DNA of 64,000 bases from Durusdinium trenchii (Eukaryota > Sar > Dinophyceae > Suessiales > Symbiodiniaceae): the NCBI GenBank assembly GCA_963970005.1, contig CAXAMN010026706.1, positions 403,131 to 467,130 of the forward strand. The letters run 5' to 3'. Both the position numbers and the translations under genes were made by a program. Of the stretch, positions 30,571-41,713 are shown piece by piece (the first letter of the stretch is position 1; every line of letters starts with the position of its first letter). The notes under the pieces are model-generated. The model was given only the letters and a program-made list of their open reading frames with translations. It was not told where the DNA came from and made no database searches.

Positions 30571-31646
30571 AGATGGTGACATATGGACTTCGTTTGTATG
30601 AATGCGTATATTTGTGGATGATGTAATTGTTTGAGAAAATAATGATGCTGAAAATCTTGAGTGTGGAATAGTGGACCGATAATCAATGTGGGATGACATG
30701 ATGTTCATTTGGAGGTTCTATGCACGCTCCAAAGATCGAAAGAGATTCAGGAGAATCAGAATGCATCGCTCTCCGAAGAATCTTGAATCTCCCTTCTAGC
30801 TTCATCAATAGATCCTGGTTAAATGCTGCCGTTCTCAACGAAGCTAACCGTCACAGGGTTGGAAACAAACCTACGCAAACGGTCAGTGACACATTAAAAA
30901 GAGACGACTCAGGCTTTTGGAGGATACACCCTGTAGACACCTGAGAGTCTCGAAATGTAATAGACACCAGTTTGCTTAAGCACAGGGGAGACAGTACGTC
31001 AGGGGCATTGTGTATATTACATGTGTATATCCATGTGATGGACATGTATTTGTTTGTGGGATCAATCGATCAGCAGATGTCCTTTGGTTTGTCACTGGGC
31101 CTTGCTGCTGGATGTCATCACAACCCTGCTGCAGAAAATGCAGAGACATCAAAGCTCCAAACTGACCATCAGCTTCATAACACAATCTATAGCTTTGTGT
31201 CCCCCGCGGCAGCCATACACGCAAGGATCCAACCAATATATTTACATGCACACAAGCAGTTACACAATGCAACACCACAGCAATACTCATACTCTTCATT
31301 ACTCTTCTGCCTTCTCCCTCGCTGCACCTTCTTAGATGAACTTTGCCGGGGAAAAAGCTTGTGCAAGCTTGTCATTTGGGCAAACCCCTCACAAGAAAGC
31401 CAAGTCCTAGGTGTTTGGTCCGTTGCCAACTTGCTCCAACTTCTGCAGATCCAAACCTGTCGACCAAAATCTGGGCCTTCGAACCGTTCAGCACAACAGG
31501 ATTGGTTGAACAAGGCCCCCAAAGCCAGATGCCCCTTTGGGCCAATCCTGACAGTTCTGGGACAGCTAGCTCAGAAGTGTGTGAGTTATCCACTATGGCA
31601 CCCTTCATTTTGCGAGAAACGCCATCATCTTCAGGATGTGGCGCAG

Positions 31647-31710
31647 AACCCCTTGAACACTCCGCACTTGCTGGCAGATCAGCTGCCAAAGGCTACTCAC
31701 TTCTACATGA
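31647..31710 (+). CDS. Channel exon E16: LLADQLPKATHFYM
   Basis: The acceptor gatgtggcgcag ends at 31646. The motif (L/M)PKATHFYM is diagnostic for this position in CSC1-like proteins. The GC donor at 31711 leaves one base A, and the next exon begins CG, giving Thr (THFYM-T-KRNW). Confidence 0.72.
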
Positions 31711-31744
31711 GCCTCGGCCGATGTTGAGTCAGGGTTGATTGCAA

Positions 31745-31829
31745 TGGCACAAACCCGAAGATGTCTTTTAGACGGGGATCCATATGAACCACCTAACTTG
31801 GGGATTGTGCCATCTGTTCCGAAACCACC
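31745..31829. mobile_element. MITE-like foldback, copy 2
   Basis: It opens tggcacaaacccgaagatgt and closes ttgtgccatctgttccgaaa. The interior has catatgaaccacctaacttgg, shared with the copy at 23918. It starts 34 bases after the exon ending 31710. Confidence 0.6.
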
Positions 31830-32369
31830 AAAAAACGGGTCAGGTTCATCAGCTAAATCAGCTACGTTTGGACGTTGCATGATGATCCGCCCCAGTGACC
31901 CCTGTGGATTGTTGTATGACATGCTCAACAAGCTCTCCAGAGACGACGACATGCTCGCTATATGTTTCAAGGCTTTCAGAAGTCATGTTGCACCAGTGCA
32001 ATGAAGTTGCAAGTACATTATCCAGCAATTCAAAATCCGCAATGCACGTTTCAAGAACTGAAGAACAAGCTATGATTGACCCTCCGAACGAGGAAGGAAA
32101 ATTCCAAATAAGAGAAAAGAGATACACCCACCTGCCAGAGAGCCTCTCTTTCTCAAAGAACAAAAACGTTGCATGTCAAATACTTTTTGGGCCATCCTCC
32201 TGACCTCTGTAGCTATGTGTTTGCATGGAATTCCTTTGCCCTCGCACTCTCATTCTCCGTATGGGAGTTGTCAGAAACTAGGGACAGATGCCTAATTGAG
32301 GCTCATTAAACCCTCTCCTGCCCTGCAAGTTAAAAAGACAAACCAAACGCAAGGATTCTTTTCTTGCAG

Positions 32370-32500
32370 CGAAGAGGAACTGGATTGTGGTCCAGTGGTC
32401 TACGCACTTTATCAACCTCACCCGCTATATCAATCTCTCGAAGTATTTGGGCTTCTCCACGGTCTACACGGAGGAAGAGGCCAGGTGGCTCAAGAAGAAG
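32370..32500 (+). CDS. Channel exon E17: KRNWIVVQWSTHFINLTRYI
   Basis: The acceptor ttttcttgcag ends at 32369. The 131-base exon encodes NWIVVQWSTHFINLTRYINL then SKYLGFSTVYTEEEARWLKK, matching the family's conserved stretch after THFYM. A GC donor (gcgtcc) lies at 32501. It joins in phase to KAEPEDQDYYG. Confidence 0.78.
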
Positions 32501-33012
32501 GCGTCCAGACATAAATGTGTAGAAAGATGATGAAAGATGTGGATGAAGGTCAGCCAAAGTAAGAGCCTTGGGAAGCATGATTGCTGGTTGCAAAACCAAC
32601 CAACTTGCAATCCTGCTTTGCAAAACCAATCGAATGGACCGCTTTGGAGAATTATTTTTGTGATAGAAATGCAGAGAAGGACAGGCTCAAGCCCATGACC
32701 AGTTCTTGCAATGAAAGCAGATGCTGCGTGATGCTGCAAAGGGTCCATGGTACTAAGGGGGGTTCAAATGAAGGAACGACATTGACATGAATAAATAGCG
32801 TGAGCTATCCTGCGTCCTAGTTAGTAGCAACCTAGTAACTAAATGTAATTAATTTGTTTAGCCCTTACTTAATGTAGGGTGGGCAAAAAAAGACAAAAAA
32901 GAAGACATAAAACATTGAAAAAAAGGCAAACCATGGGAGTTGTGCCAGCGACTTTTCGGATGTGGACTCCGCTTTTTGAGCCGTGGCATATGCGATTTGG
33001 GAGGCCAAAAAG

Positions 33013-33084
33013 AAAGCCGAGCCTGAAGATCAAGATTATTATGGTTTTGGAGCACGTGGCGCGCGGTGGTGCATCAATTTGCTG
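33013..33084 (+). CDS. Channel exon E18: KAEPEDQDYYGFGARGARW
   Basis: The acceptor ggccaaaaag ends at 33012. Twenty-four codons encode the family motif E-P-E-D-Q-D-Y-Y-G-x-G-x-R-x-A-R, followed by WCINLL and a canonical GT donor (gtaggc) at 33085. Confidence 0.78.
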
Positions 33085-33162
33085 GTAGGCGCGGCGAAGG
33101 AAGAGACGGAGACAGACGGACTGGCCGACGGACAGAGAGCCAGCCCGGCAGGCTGACAGATA

Positions 33163-33180
33163 TAGAGAGAGAGAGAGAGA
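33163..33180. repeat. GA dinucleotide microsatellite
   Basis: A run of ag/ga repeats (agagagagagagagaga) lies in the intron after E18. Confidence 0.7.
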
Positions 33181-33369
33181 TGGCGCTTTGATGTGCCGAC
33201 TTAGACCTGACAAACTTCTCTTGACGGGGTTGTTCATGTTTGAGGTATTCCAGATTAAGGTATTCCAGATTGGTGTCCGAACCTGTTCAAATCATCTGTC
33301 CACTGACGGACCCACCCCGTACCCTTGGCTTTCGTCTTCGTAATCCCCCGATATGGCCGCCCCTCGGAG

Positions 33370-33435
33370 GCATCGTCTTCGGCACCTTGAATCCAGCCAT
33401 CCCTCTCTTGGCAGCTGTGAACTTCGTGGTGTGCC
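33370..33435 (+). CDS. Channel exon E19: membrane helix FGTLNPAIPLLAAVNFVVC
   Basis: The acceptor ccctcggag ends at 33369. The helix corresponds to the LNP...LP hydrophobic segment of the family. A GT donor (gtgcct) at 33436 leaves C, completed by GA at 34214 to Arg, giving NFVVCRAVYGYL. The phase at its 5' side with E18 is not settled. Confidence 0.7.
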
Positions 33436-34213
33436 GTGCCTCGGAGAATCTCTGTCGCCTTGTCGACATGGGTGACGAGTGAGGTGACGAGTGGTGACGA
33501 GCTCGACCTTGGGTGGTTTTCTGTTTGAATGTGCAGCTCTTGGCTTCTGGATTCTGGAATCTACCATCTACTTGCAAAAAACTCTAGAGACTCTTGATCG
33601 TGCATGTGAGCCACCCTCAAAGCCTGAGATAAGCTGGATGTAGCTTTCGATTCTTCACTGGTAGACTCATGGGTTTACATATCATATGTGAAGTTTTCGA
33701 AGCTGCAAAACACAAAAGCACCTTTGGCTCAGGGGTTGACCTTTGGAGTCAAGATCAAAGACTCACGTGTGCAAAGGAACCCATGGATCTAAACAGACAA
33801 AACCAAACCGAAAACCTCAGATAGATCCAGGATTAATCTTGTAAAATGGATTGGACTCTCCATGGGTCTCCCCAGAAGCGACTCGCTGTTGTTCCATAGT
33901 CACTCCGTTTTCCCAACGTGGGTGGATTTGCACACCTGGTCCGTTGCTTCAGAGAAGCACTCGGTCAAGTGAGGCAAGTGTACCAGAAGTCGAAACCTCG
34001 AGTCAGGGACCCCCCCTGTGCGGAAGCCCTGACCGAAGTCAAGGTCAAATAAATGACCTGACTCACCAACATGGAAGGGAAAACCACCTGTTTCTTAGAG
34101 GAGAATAGTCATCCGACATGGGCCATCTTCATCCATTGCCCACTTCCGTTGCTGATGTGTTCGTCAGAGTGTGAAGAAACCAAACGCAAGAACGCACGCA
34201 GAGACCCGAACAG

Positions 34214-34292
34214 GAGCCGTGTATGGCTATTTGATCGTGGCGGCAGAGACCCGAAAGCCTGACCTGGGTGGGAACTTCTGGGTCATGAACAT
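34214..34292 (+). CDS. Channel exon E20: VYGYLIVAAETRKPDLGGNF
   Basis: The acceptor cgaacag ends at 34213. The segment E-T-R-K-P-D-L-G-G-x-F-W is a strong family motif. The best junction to the next exon uses a GA donor (gacgct) at 34293, which restores Met before RHVLIG or HVLIG. Confidence 0.77.
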
Positions 34293-34827
34293 GACGCTTG
34301 GTCTGGCCTTGTACGACCGGGGAGACATGCTGTTTCTTCCGATGCGCGTTTCTGGGGCCTGGTTCTGGAGGGTGAGCTGGTTCTGGTTCCAGAACGCACG
34401 GCGCGTTTCGCCGGGAAAGGGCCGGAACAAGTGAAAGTGGATGTTTGTGGAGGGGAAATCCTCCGCACAGGATGAGTAGTTGTCTTAGGATCATCTCTCA
34501 GAAAGCCATCTTGACGTTTGGCTGTGAGAGAAGCTGCTGTGAACTTCACAGCCTGAGAAGGGTTTTTCGTCCGAGAACTGCAGGGTGGGTCGAGCACCAC
34601 CAGGTCGCCAACGGGGTAGAACAAAAGGCATCAAAGGACTATGTGTATATTTGTGTATTACATGTTGTATCTACTGCAGTATATATAATGTATCAGCCGC
34701 TTGACCCCGAGAGTTTTCGCAAATTGGTTTGGGTGTTCACTAAAGATGCTTTGTTCAGCAGCCAAGTATTGGGCCACAGACGGGGATTCCTTCGGATCGA
34801 TCGTAGATGTTGGAATTGGCTAAGGAG

Positions 34828-34912
34828 GCACGTCTTGATTGGCACCATGCTCTACTGCATTCTCATGACTGGTGTTTTCCTTGACCGTGCACCCACGGTG
34901 GTGCCTGCCGCC
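34828..34912 (+). CDS. Channel exon E21: membrane helix HVLIGTMLYCILMTGVFLDR
   Basis: The acceptor is taag or taaggag near 34824-34827. The last core helix of the family is recognisable, followed by RAPTVVPAARG. Three GT donors (34898, 34901, 34913) are possible. An ORF covering 34445-35023 includes this exon but is probably mostly intron. Confidence 0.65.
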
Positions 34913-35399
34913 CGTGGCCCCAGTGTTGGCCTTTTCAACCAGCGGCCAAGTGAAGGGAGGATTATCCTCAACGCGAATGATCAAACATCTAAGAGTTGCA
35001 GACTCGTGCTTAGTAGGGAATGAGGAAATGAACCACCCCTGTAGACCCCTCAGGATCCATTTCCTTATTCCCTACGAGTCGCACCAGTCAGGTTGCATGA
35101 ACATATTACTTCTTATGACAGTGTGTCAGTTGGATCAGTACATCATCCACGACGCTGGTCAGCTCGTTTTGGTATTTGTGCATTAAGTATGATTCAGCCA
35201 ATTGCCGGCGACAAAGTACTAACACAATCAAAGCTGATCACACCAACATGGATCACACGCAAAGTTAGAAGAGCTAGCTGTTCCTGTCGTACGCGTCCCG
35301 TCGTACGCGTTTACGCCGCGGCCGCCTCCCGGCGGTCGGCGTGCCGTTTGAGCGACGACCGAGGCCGTTTCGGTGACCTGCTTGATTTGGATTATTCAG

Positions 35400-35445
35400 T
35401 CCTACAACCATTTCCAGCAGCATTTCCGTTGGGAGGCGAGACCGG
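35400..35445 (+). CDS. Channel exon E22: SYNHFQQHFRWEARPG
   Basis: The acceptor ggattattcag ends at 35399. A short basic/aromatic segment after the last helix (S-Y-x-x-F-x-x-x-F-x-W-E) is usual for the family. A strong GT donor (gtgaga) lies at 35446. The remaining tail is not identified. Confidence 0.6.
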
Positions 35446-36332
35446 GTGAGAAAAACGACACCATGGTGCGATCCAAGTTCGGAAGGGAAGAGAGGGAGGA
35501 GAGCAGCTTAGAGCGGTTCATGGTCCTGAAAGCTGCTTGCGCAGGCTGCTTCCTCTCCAGCAGAAGATGAACTAGAAGAAGAAACAAAGGGCTTTTCTAG
35601 CACAAAAGAATTTATTTTATGCCTTTTATATGATTTTATATGTTCGTGCCAGCGTTGAATCTTTGATTATCTTTGATTGTTATGATTTGTCATCATCAAA
35701 TGTGGCTGTGGCCGGCCTAGCCGCCTTGGTCTCTCTTCAGACATCCCCCCTGTTCAATCTCTTTCCGGATGCCCGAGTCGTTCAATTCTTGGCAAGGCGA
35801 GTCCTTCGCATGTCCCGATGATCAAATGTCACTCCAAGGGTAAAAGTGGAAGAATTCAATGCTTTGGACATCACCGATCAGAGGAGGTCCCTGGACCCAA
35901 AGTCACCATTGTCGCCCCTCGCCCCGCCTCGTTCGTGAGGCCTTGCCTTTTGTCGAGATGATGTACAAAGACAAGGAGGGACAGTTACAAGATGTTGCAA
36001 GTACTTACCCTGGTTTTGCTTAAGGACTTTTGTTTTCCCTATATGGTTCAATCCCCATACCTGGGGCCTGGGGAAGATGTGCATGTTTTCCAGGGTTCCT
36101 GACAGCAAATCCAAGCTACTGCTCAACGGCCTCCATCAGCGGCCGCTTCTTTGGGCCTTTCTTCAGCTACCACCGACATGGGAGTGTTGTCCATTCGACT
36201 ACTGTGGTCCAACCTCCATATGCCTGCATGATCCTCCAGTGATGATAGTGATGATTCGGTATGATCACGCTGGACATGACCTTTCTATGCTAGCGCTGCG
36301 CACTGCAGTCTCGGCTGTTTCCGCAATCTTTC

Positions 36333-36590
36333 GTGCCTATGGTTGCAAAAAAAGGGTTTGCGTTTGGATGGTTGCTGTGCCAGGACATGATTGCTGCTGC
36401 CGCTGAGGAGGCAGAAGAGAGCTTTGAGCAGCAACTTTGGCTGAAAGTTTCTCTCATCAATGATGCTGCTGAAAACCTGCAAGAGATCCCCCTATTAGAC
36501 ATGGAGAAAACTGATCACAGGGTTGCTCAGCCATGCTCAGCCTATGATCACTCACGTGTGGGGGGAACAGATGGTTATATACAAGCCTGA
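36333..36590 (+). CDS. Uncertain exon: acidic helical segment
   Basis: The frame CQDMIAAAAEEAEESFEQQL then LKVSLINDAAENLQEIPLL reads like a coding helix. It could be part of a cytosolic tail of the channel or a separate gene. Boundaries are not determined. Confidence 0.3.
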   Translation: MPMVAKKGFAFGWLLCQDMIAAAAEEAEESFEQQLWLKVSLINDAAENLQEIPLLDMEKTDHRVAQPCSAYDHSRVGGTDGYIQA

Positions 36591-37068
36591 AAATCCCAAA
36601 TTCTTGAGCTTCTCAAGCCTGCCTTCAACTGGACATGCGCCTCCTGTAGTAGTCGTACTTACTCGAATTTGAAGGGCTCTTTGGACCTGCATCATGTTGC
36701 GCTTCCCTTACAGTAAGATCCGGACCCTGGACACCAAAGTGGAAACAGCACAGGACCCAATGCAGTGGGGCCGGACCCTCGTCCTACTCGAAATGCTTAT
36801 ACTTCATGTCGAAAACAAAAGTCCTTGTGAACATGCCTCATGCTGACCAGTATCGGGAATCAAGTCTCTTCCTATCAGGAATCAAGTCTTTGTCCATTCC
36901 AATCCCAGTATTGGGAACGCTGCGTCCCTTTACTAGTCTCCCTTTGTTGTGCAACCGTTTTTGGGGGGCAACGTCCAGACTTCACAGGCTCTCTTTGGGT
37001 TGATCAGATCGATCGGATCTCTTCTTTGCGCAAATACGATACAACACACACATATATATATATAAATA

Positions 37069-37160
37069 CCCAGATGCTCCATGTATGCCGTATATGCCGA
37101 TCAGTTGGGGGGGGGTCGGGGGCCAATGTAGGCATATATGGCATACATGGAGCGTCTGGG
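37069..37160. repeat. 30-bp near-perfect hairpin (G:U-tolerant)
   Basis: Arms 37069-37098 and 37131-37160 pair over 30 bases with only two mismatches, both of which become G:U pairs in RNA. The 32-base loop is G-rich. Such a stem would be compatible with a small-RNA precursor or a foldback transposon. Confidence 0.85.
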
Positions 37161-38489
37161 ATATAGCGTCTACAGTGCATAGAAAGGGTGTTCAAGACTG
37201 TACATCCCCTTACATCCCACACACGTCTACTGTGGCCCTTTACATCCCTTTACTCTTCCGGGTCGCAAAAAGCAAGTCTTCACTTCCGCGTCAGAATCTG
37301 ACTGCTCCTTCCAAGGCCGGAAATCCGGCATGCTAGGACGGGCCTGACTGAGTCATCCGTGTTTTCAAAGACGTTTTCTCAGACGGGAGATTTTTGGGAA
37401 AGATCCGTGTCACCCAGGAGCAAACCACTTGTTTGGTGTGAGCCAAGGAGTCCCAGAGGTGATCGGGAAATCGTCAATGGTGCACATCAAAGCAGGTCCT
37501 GTTTCGGACCGATCTTTGCACTAAGATCGCAGACACTTCCGCCAGACCCCCGCTCCAGGACAATTGCCGCAAACTTGAACTCAGACTAGTCAGCGAAAGA
37601 ACCTATATATATGGATTCGCACTGCGAGGGAAAAAGGCAGGTCCAGCTGCGCCTTGAACGGCAGAGCATGGGCACATGAGGAAGATGTATGAAACATCCT
37701 TGTCAGTTGTCGTCAGTCATTGTCATCCTTTCCTACCAAAAAAATGCTAAGCCGCTAGGCTGCTACTGTTGGACCAGTTTTAGAGCTTTTGATTAACAAA
37801 TGTCAAGTGCTTGTTTGGTGCACTTGCTTTAGCTTGTGCTCTCCCATCAGACAGCAGACGTGGTCCAGATGGCAGACTGGGATGTCCGTTGGCACAAACA
37901 AGTTGACCCGGCTTGACCTGGCAACTGGTTTGAACAAATCGTGGAAAAAAACCTATAGCCTATACTTGCTACACTAACTCATATGCTCAGAAACTCCAAG
38001 AAAGGCTACTATGGACTCCAGAGAAAAAGTGGCCTTGGATGCCTAGGCTGAGCTTGTTTATGCCCTACACCTACCAGCCTCCCCAGCGGTGCGTTGGGAA
38101 GCAGGGCAGCACCGTTGTTGGCAAGATTGAAAGACTTTGAAAGCTACATTAAGGTTCATTCTATGAGATGCTGAGAAATGTACTAAATGCACTTCATCTA
38201 TTCTAAATGCATGGAATATTATTGTTTAACTACATTTCAATCAGGATTGTTGATTGTTGAAAAATGGGAAGACATTGGATCAATGGTTCTTTCAGGTAGA
38301 AGTGGCTTGTTGAAAGGCAGCGAATCGGTTCTCCAACCGAACGAACCGACGCTCGGACGACCCAAACACGACGCGAAAAGAGTCCGTCTAACTCATGTAT
38401 GTCCTTCATCCCATTCGGATAATTACTATTTTCATATATAAAGTGTGCATCGTCGTATATGGCTTGGTTCCTGACCTTTAGACCTTGGA

Positions 38490-38706
38490 CCATCGAACTT
38501 CGTGTCCAAACGCATCGAACGTGTCACCCCAAACACCTCCGTCGATCCATTCCGCACCCGACTCGCCAGGATCTGCTCCTGGGACAGCTGCGAAGCGCTT
38601 GGGGCGCTCAGTGCATGGCGCGGCGGCCGGTCCGCACTGGAAGGACGGTTTGGGGCCAAGGGGTCCTTGGACACCTGCATCAAATATCAAAGCACATCAA
38701 AGCTGA
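38490..38706 (+). CDS. Uncertain exon, GC-rich
   Basis: One + strand frame (FVSKRIERVTPNTSVDPFRT then RLARICSWDSCEAL) is open across a GC-rich patch typical of exons here. The other frames are also open, so the frame choice is tentative. No domain is recognised. Confidence 0.3.
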
Positions 38707-39063
38707 AAAACTCAGTTCAGGATCAAGTAAAAAAAACACTAAGATGTCTCGAAAGCCGTCGAAACGAGTTCACGGAAGGACGCAGACACCAGAGTATCCC
38801 AGTTGTTGACCTGATGGTTTGAACGGCGTCTATCTTGCCCCACTTCTCAGGTCCCCCCGGAGGGCCCGCCAGACCATCCTCCAAGTCGTAACTCTATCTC
38901 TCCTGGGCCCTCCCCCATTCCCCATCGAACATGACTCGAGGCACAGCAGCCAGATGAGCGCTTCTTCCAATCGCTCTTCGCTGGGGACCTCATCGCCAGA
39001 CGAGTCTCACGCAACACGTCATGCCGCCACGCCCCGTGCGGTGCGTGGAGTTGCGAGCGGTGC

Positions 39064-39333
39064 GTGGCGTGGCGTTGTACCAAGCAGACCGAGCGATTCT
39101 TGCTGGTTGTACTGTGTTGTACTGCTGGTCTCACATGTCCACAAAAGCCCGAGGAGCCACTCGGAGCCACGATCCGTAAGCTCGTGGATTTCGGAAAATG
39201 CTGGAAGGTTGGAACAAAAGTCCAAAGCCATCTCGAAGTCAAGGAGGTTTGTATCTTTGACGATCATCTCTCCCTCCACAGACCCCCACCCCCAGAACAC
39301 ATTTCCTACGCAGCCGGCAGAGGCGATGCCTGA
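39064..39333 (+). CDS. Uncertain exon
   Basis: The frame with FLLVVLCCTAGLTCPQKPEE and LVDFGKCWKVGTKVQSHLE is open to TGA at 39333. A second frame from 38819 to 39415 is also open. No domain is recognised. Confidence 0.25.
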   Translation: MAWRCTKQTERFLLVVLCCTAGLTCPQKPEEPLGATIRKLVDFGKCWKVGTKVQSHLEVKEVCIFDDHLSLHRPPPPEHISYAAGRGDA

Positions 39334-40450
39334 GCGTTATGGGGGCGGCTTGGGCTCATTGGGCCGCTACTCACGGGTTCTGGGAACCTTCCATGTGAGG
39401 GGCCTCAGTCACTAGACTCGGCCAAGGGCCGGCTCAGGAGGATGTCATAGGCCATAGGATCAAAGGTGTAGGTCTCTAGTCTCCAGTGGCGGGAGGTGGT
39501 TTTCTCAGGGAACAGAGCACACCGTTTTCTCCGAGACAAGCTCGGTTCAACACTTTAGTTGGCCTGAGGAGATCGCAAGAGAAAAGCCCCGGGATCCAAC
39601 GTACAAGATTTGCTCCAAAAGAATCATGGAGGCTTGAACTTTGGAGAAGGTTTAGGCCCAAAGTTTCGGCACACACATTGCTGGTCTGTCGTACTGGTGG
39701 GTCGCTGGAGCCAGCTTCGGCCCGTCACGCGGTGGTCTTCGGGCCGAAAGCCTGGACCGACGTGGTGCCACGCGAAGCCCACGCGGAGAAGCCCAGGTGT
39801 GGGATGTTGATCGCTGGGCAGCTCAACTTGGGGAAGTTACACACTTGATGGTGGGGCCTCCAACGTGACTTTTCAGGTTGGATGGATCGAAAATGGATCG
39901 AATCGAACTTGCAACATGCTATTTAGACAAGACACGAATGAGTTGGAGTCACCCAATTAAGAAGGCATGTTGGTGCATGTTTGGGTGCCCTGTGTTGAGG
40001 TATGCCTCAAATATCCAAATGTATTCTAATGTCTAGTCTAATGTACTTATTGTTTGACTATTTTGTATTCCGGCCACAGACCCGCCAATGTGCTAGACAT
40101 GCCAGCAGCTACGTGGTGGTCATCCGCCGCTGATGCTCATGGTTCATCAGCCTTCAACACCCGATGAGCTGCAGTTGTTCTTTGTGAGCAAAACAAGTTT
40201 GTTAAAATGCTCAACCCTCTAAAATCACCAGGACCTTGGGTACGCCAAGACGGTGGAAAGCTTGTAAATCTAACCGCTGGAGGTCCAAGGTCCAAACTGG
40301 ACCGTGAGTCTGTGTTTGTGAGATCGCTTTTGACAAGAACTCAAACTGATCGAGCGAAGTAGCTGTTCGGATGGCGTCACTCCTGCAAGGACTCACCCCA
40401 TGGTTCATCAAAGCAATTTGATAGTGATTTGCTTCGTCTGGGGTGTTTAC

Positions 40451-40479
40451 TATCTATCTATCTATCTATCTATCCATCG

Positions 40480-40522
<43 letters not shown>
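40451..40522. repeat. TATC tetranucleotide microsatellite
   Basis: About eighteen tatc/ctat units, with a ccatcg interruption near 40484. Confidence 0.95.
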
Positions 40523-40768
40523 CTACTAATACTACCTGATATTGAAGCCCCCCCGAAAACATCCATGGTCCATGCATGAAGCCCATGCCTGTTGAGAAGA
40601 GATGTTCAAGCCCATGTTCAAATTCACACCCAACATGATGTGGTGATCAAAGTCATGTGAACCACATCCGTGGGCAAGGGAAATCGGCATAACAACAGTG
40701 TGAAACCTGCGCAAGGACCCGCAAGGACTTAGTCCTTGTCTTGTTCCTCACCCTTCTTAACTTCCCAG

Positions 40769-41140
40769 GTGGAAATTCATGTCCACTCGACGAATCGAGG
40801 CCTTGATCCTGGAGATGCCTTGCAAAGCTCCGGTGTCCCGGTTGGGAGGCCGAGGGAGCGCTTTTGGCGGATGTTGGTGGGGGCCTTTCGTTCTTTGCAG
40901 AGAATGGAACCTCCGTGGTTTCAAAACAACTCAAACATCTCGTTGCCGTCTCTGGGGGTCCGCGTTGTGTCCGCTCCGGTCTCACTGGTCGTCCCCCCAC
41001 CTCCGGTCGACCACCGCGGACGGACGGTCTGCGGAACATCCGGTCGTTACAAGCGACGTGGGTGTTCACCATGGGTACCTACCGGTTTGACCCACCTGCA
41101 TCCGCGTTCAAAACTGTGGTGTCCATCATGTCACTCATAG
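40769..41140 (+). CDS. Uncertain exon after a good acceptor
   Basis: The acceptor acttcccag ends at 40768. The frame VEIHVHSTNRGLDPGDALQS continues open for about 120 codons, with a Pro/Val-rich part (VVPPPPVD). No domain is recognised. Confidence 0.3.
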   Translation: MEIHVHSTNRGLDPGDALQSSGVPVGRPRERFWRMLVGAFRSLQRMEPPWFQNNSNISLPSLGVRVVSAPVSLVVPPPPVDHRGRTVCGTSGRYKRRGCSPWVPTGLTHLHPRSKLWCPSCHS

Positions 41141-41462
41141 CCGTCATTGAGTGCTCTCACCCAATTCACAATTCCATGCAGGATCTATCAACGTCAAACG
41201 AGGAGGCTTAGTTTACATTGTCAATTGTAGACAACACCCATAGCTTTCCGTGTGCCCAATTCGCATTGTAGGAGCTTGCATACCATCGATACATATCGAT
41301 ACCATTTGCCAGGGATGTACTATCTCTGAACCTTCCTGTTTGACACACGGTGCAACTGGGAGAATATCCCTTCTCCAGATACTCGTATATACTATCTTTG
41401 AACCTTCCAAGGTTCTAACCGTGAGGTCTTGCTGTGAGAGGACATCTTCTCACACGACCGAG

Positions 41463-41558
41463 GTTCAGATCTACTCCCCGCCGCTGCTCCGTGACGCACG
41501 GCGCAACTTCAGCAGCTTGATGAAGGCACTGAGGGACTCGGGAGCTTCAGCAGCTGTG
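41463..41558 (+). CDS. Probable exon: VQIYSPPLLRDARRNFSSLM
   Basis: The acceptor cgaccgag ends at 41462, with 32 codons in phase 0 to a GC donor (gcaccc) at 41559. The helical peptide and exon size match the style of the channel exons. It may be a tail exon of the channel or belong to the next gene. Confidence 0.4.
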
Positions 41559-41601
41559 GCACCCGAGATCAGCAGAGATCAGCCGAGATCAACATATCCC
41601 C

Positions 41602-41713
41602 CAGTAATTACCATGGTTTCAAGGTAGATGGCACAGACCCCAAGTTTGGTGGTTTATATGGACCCTATTTTAAAAAGAATTGGAGGGTTGTGCCATCTAC
41701 TCTGAAACCACTG
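41602..41713. mobile_element. MITE-like foldback, copy 3
   Basis: The left end, tggtttcaaggtagatggca, pairs with the right end, tgtgccatctactctgaaac, over about 22 bases. The interior motif ccccaagtttggtggtttat is the reverse complement of that in copies 1 and 2. Confidence 0.7.

Larger units (their letters stand above)
938..35445 (+). other. Gene span: CSC1/OSCA/TMEM63-like (DUF221) mechanosensitive channel homologue, about 20 exons
   Basis: Short + strand exons spread over about 34 kb translate in order into the landmarks of the CSC1/OSCA/TMEM63 (DUF221, RSN1_7TM) channel family. The landmarks are an N-terminal membrane helix, the cytosolic start RTVLVEGIPEEF, an alpha-helical stretch ending KVDSIEFYTDE, the RRM-like strand GFVTFKDRKS, a TEPPDLEMVRCW motif, then membrane helices with WASLAPTMGLTLFLSF, WYFWFQ, KATHFYM, EPEDQDYYG, LNPAIPLL, ETRKPDLGGNFWVM and LIGTMLYCILMTGV. 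Several exon joins restore a split codon exactly (27007/27554, 31710/32370, 33435/34214). Family members are plasma- or endomembrane cation channels opened by osmotic or mechanical stress. The first exon is 17 kb from the next secure one, so it could belong to a neighbouring relative. The 5' end and the tail after 35445 are not resolved. Confidence 0.68.

Noticed and set aside
30972-31727. A 251-codon + strand ORF
   Set aside because: Only its last part (31647-31710) matches the channel family and has splice sites; the rest has no supporting features and is probably intron that happens to be open.
34445-35023. A 192-codon + strand ORF
   Set aside because: It contains the channel exon at 34828 but the flanking sequence does not fit the family; counted as intron around an exon.
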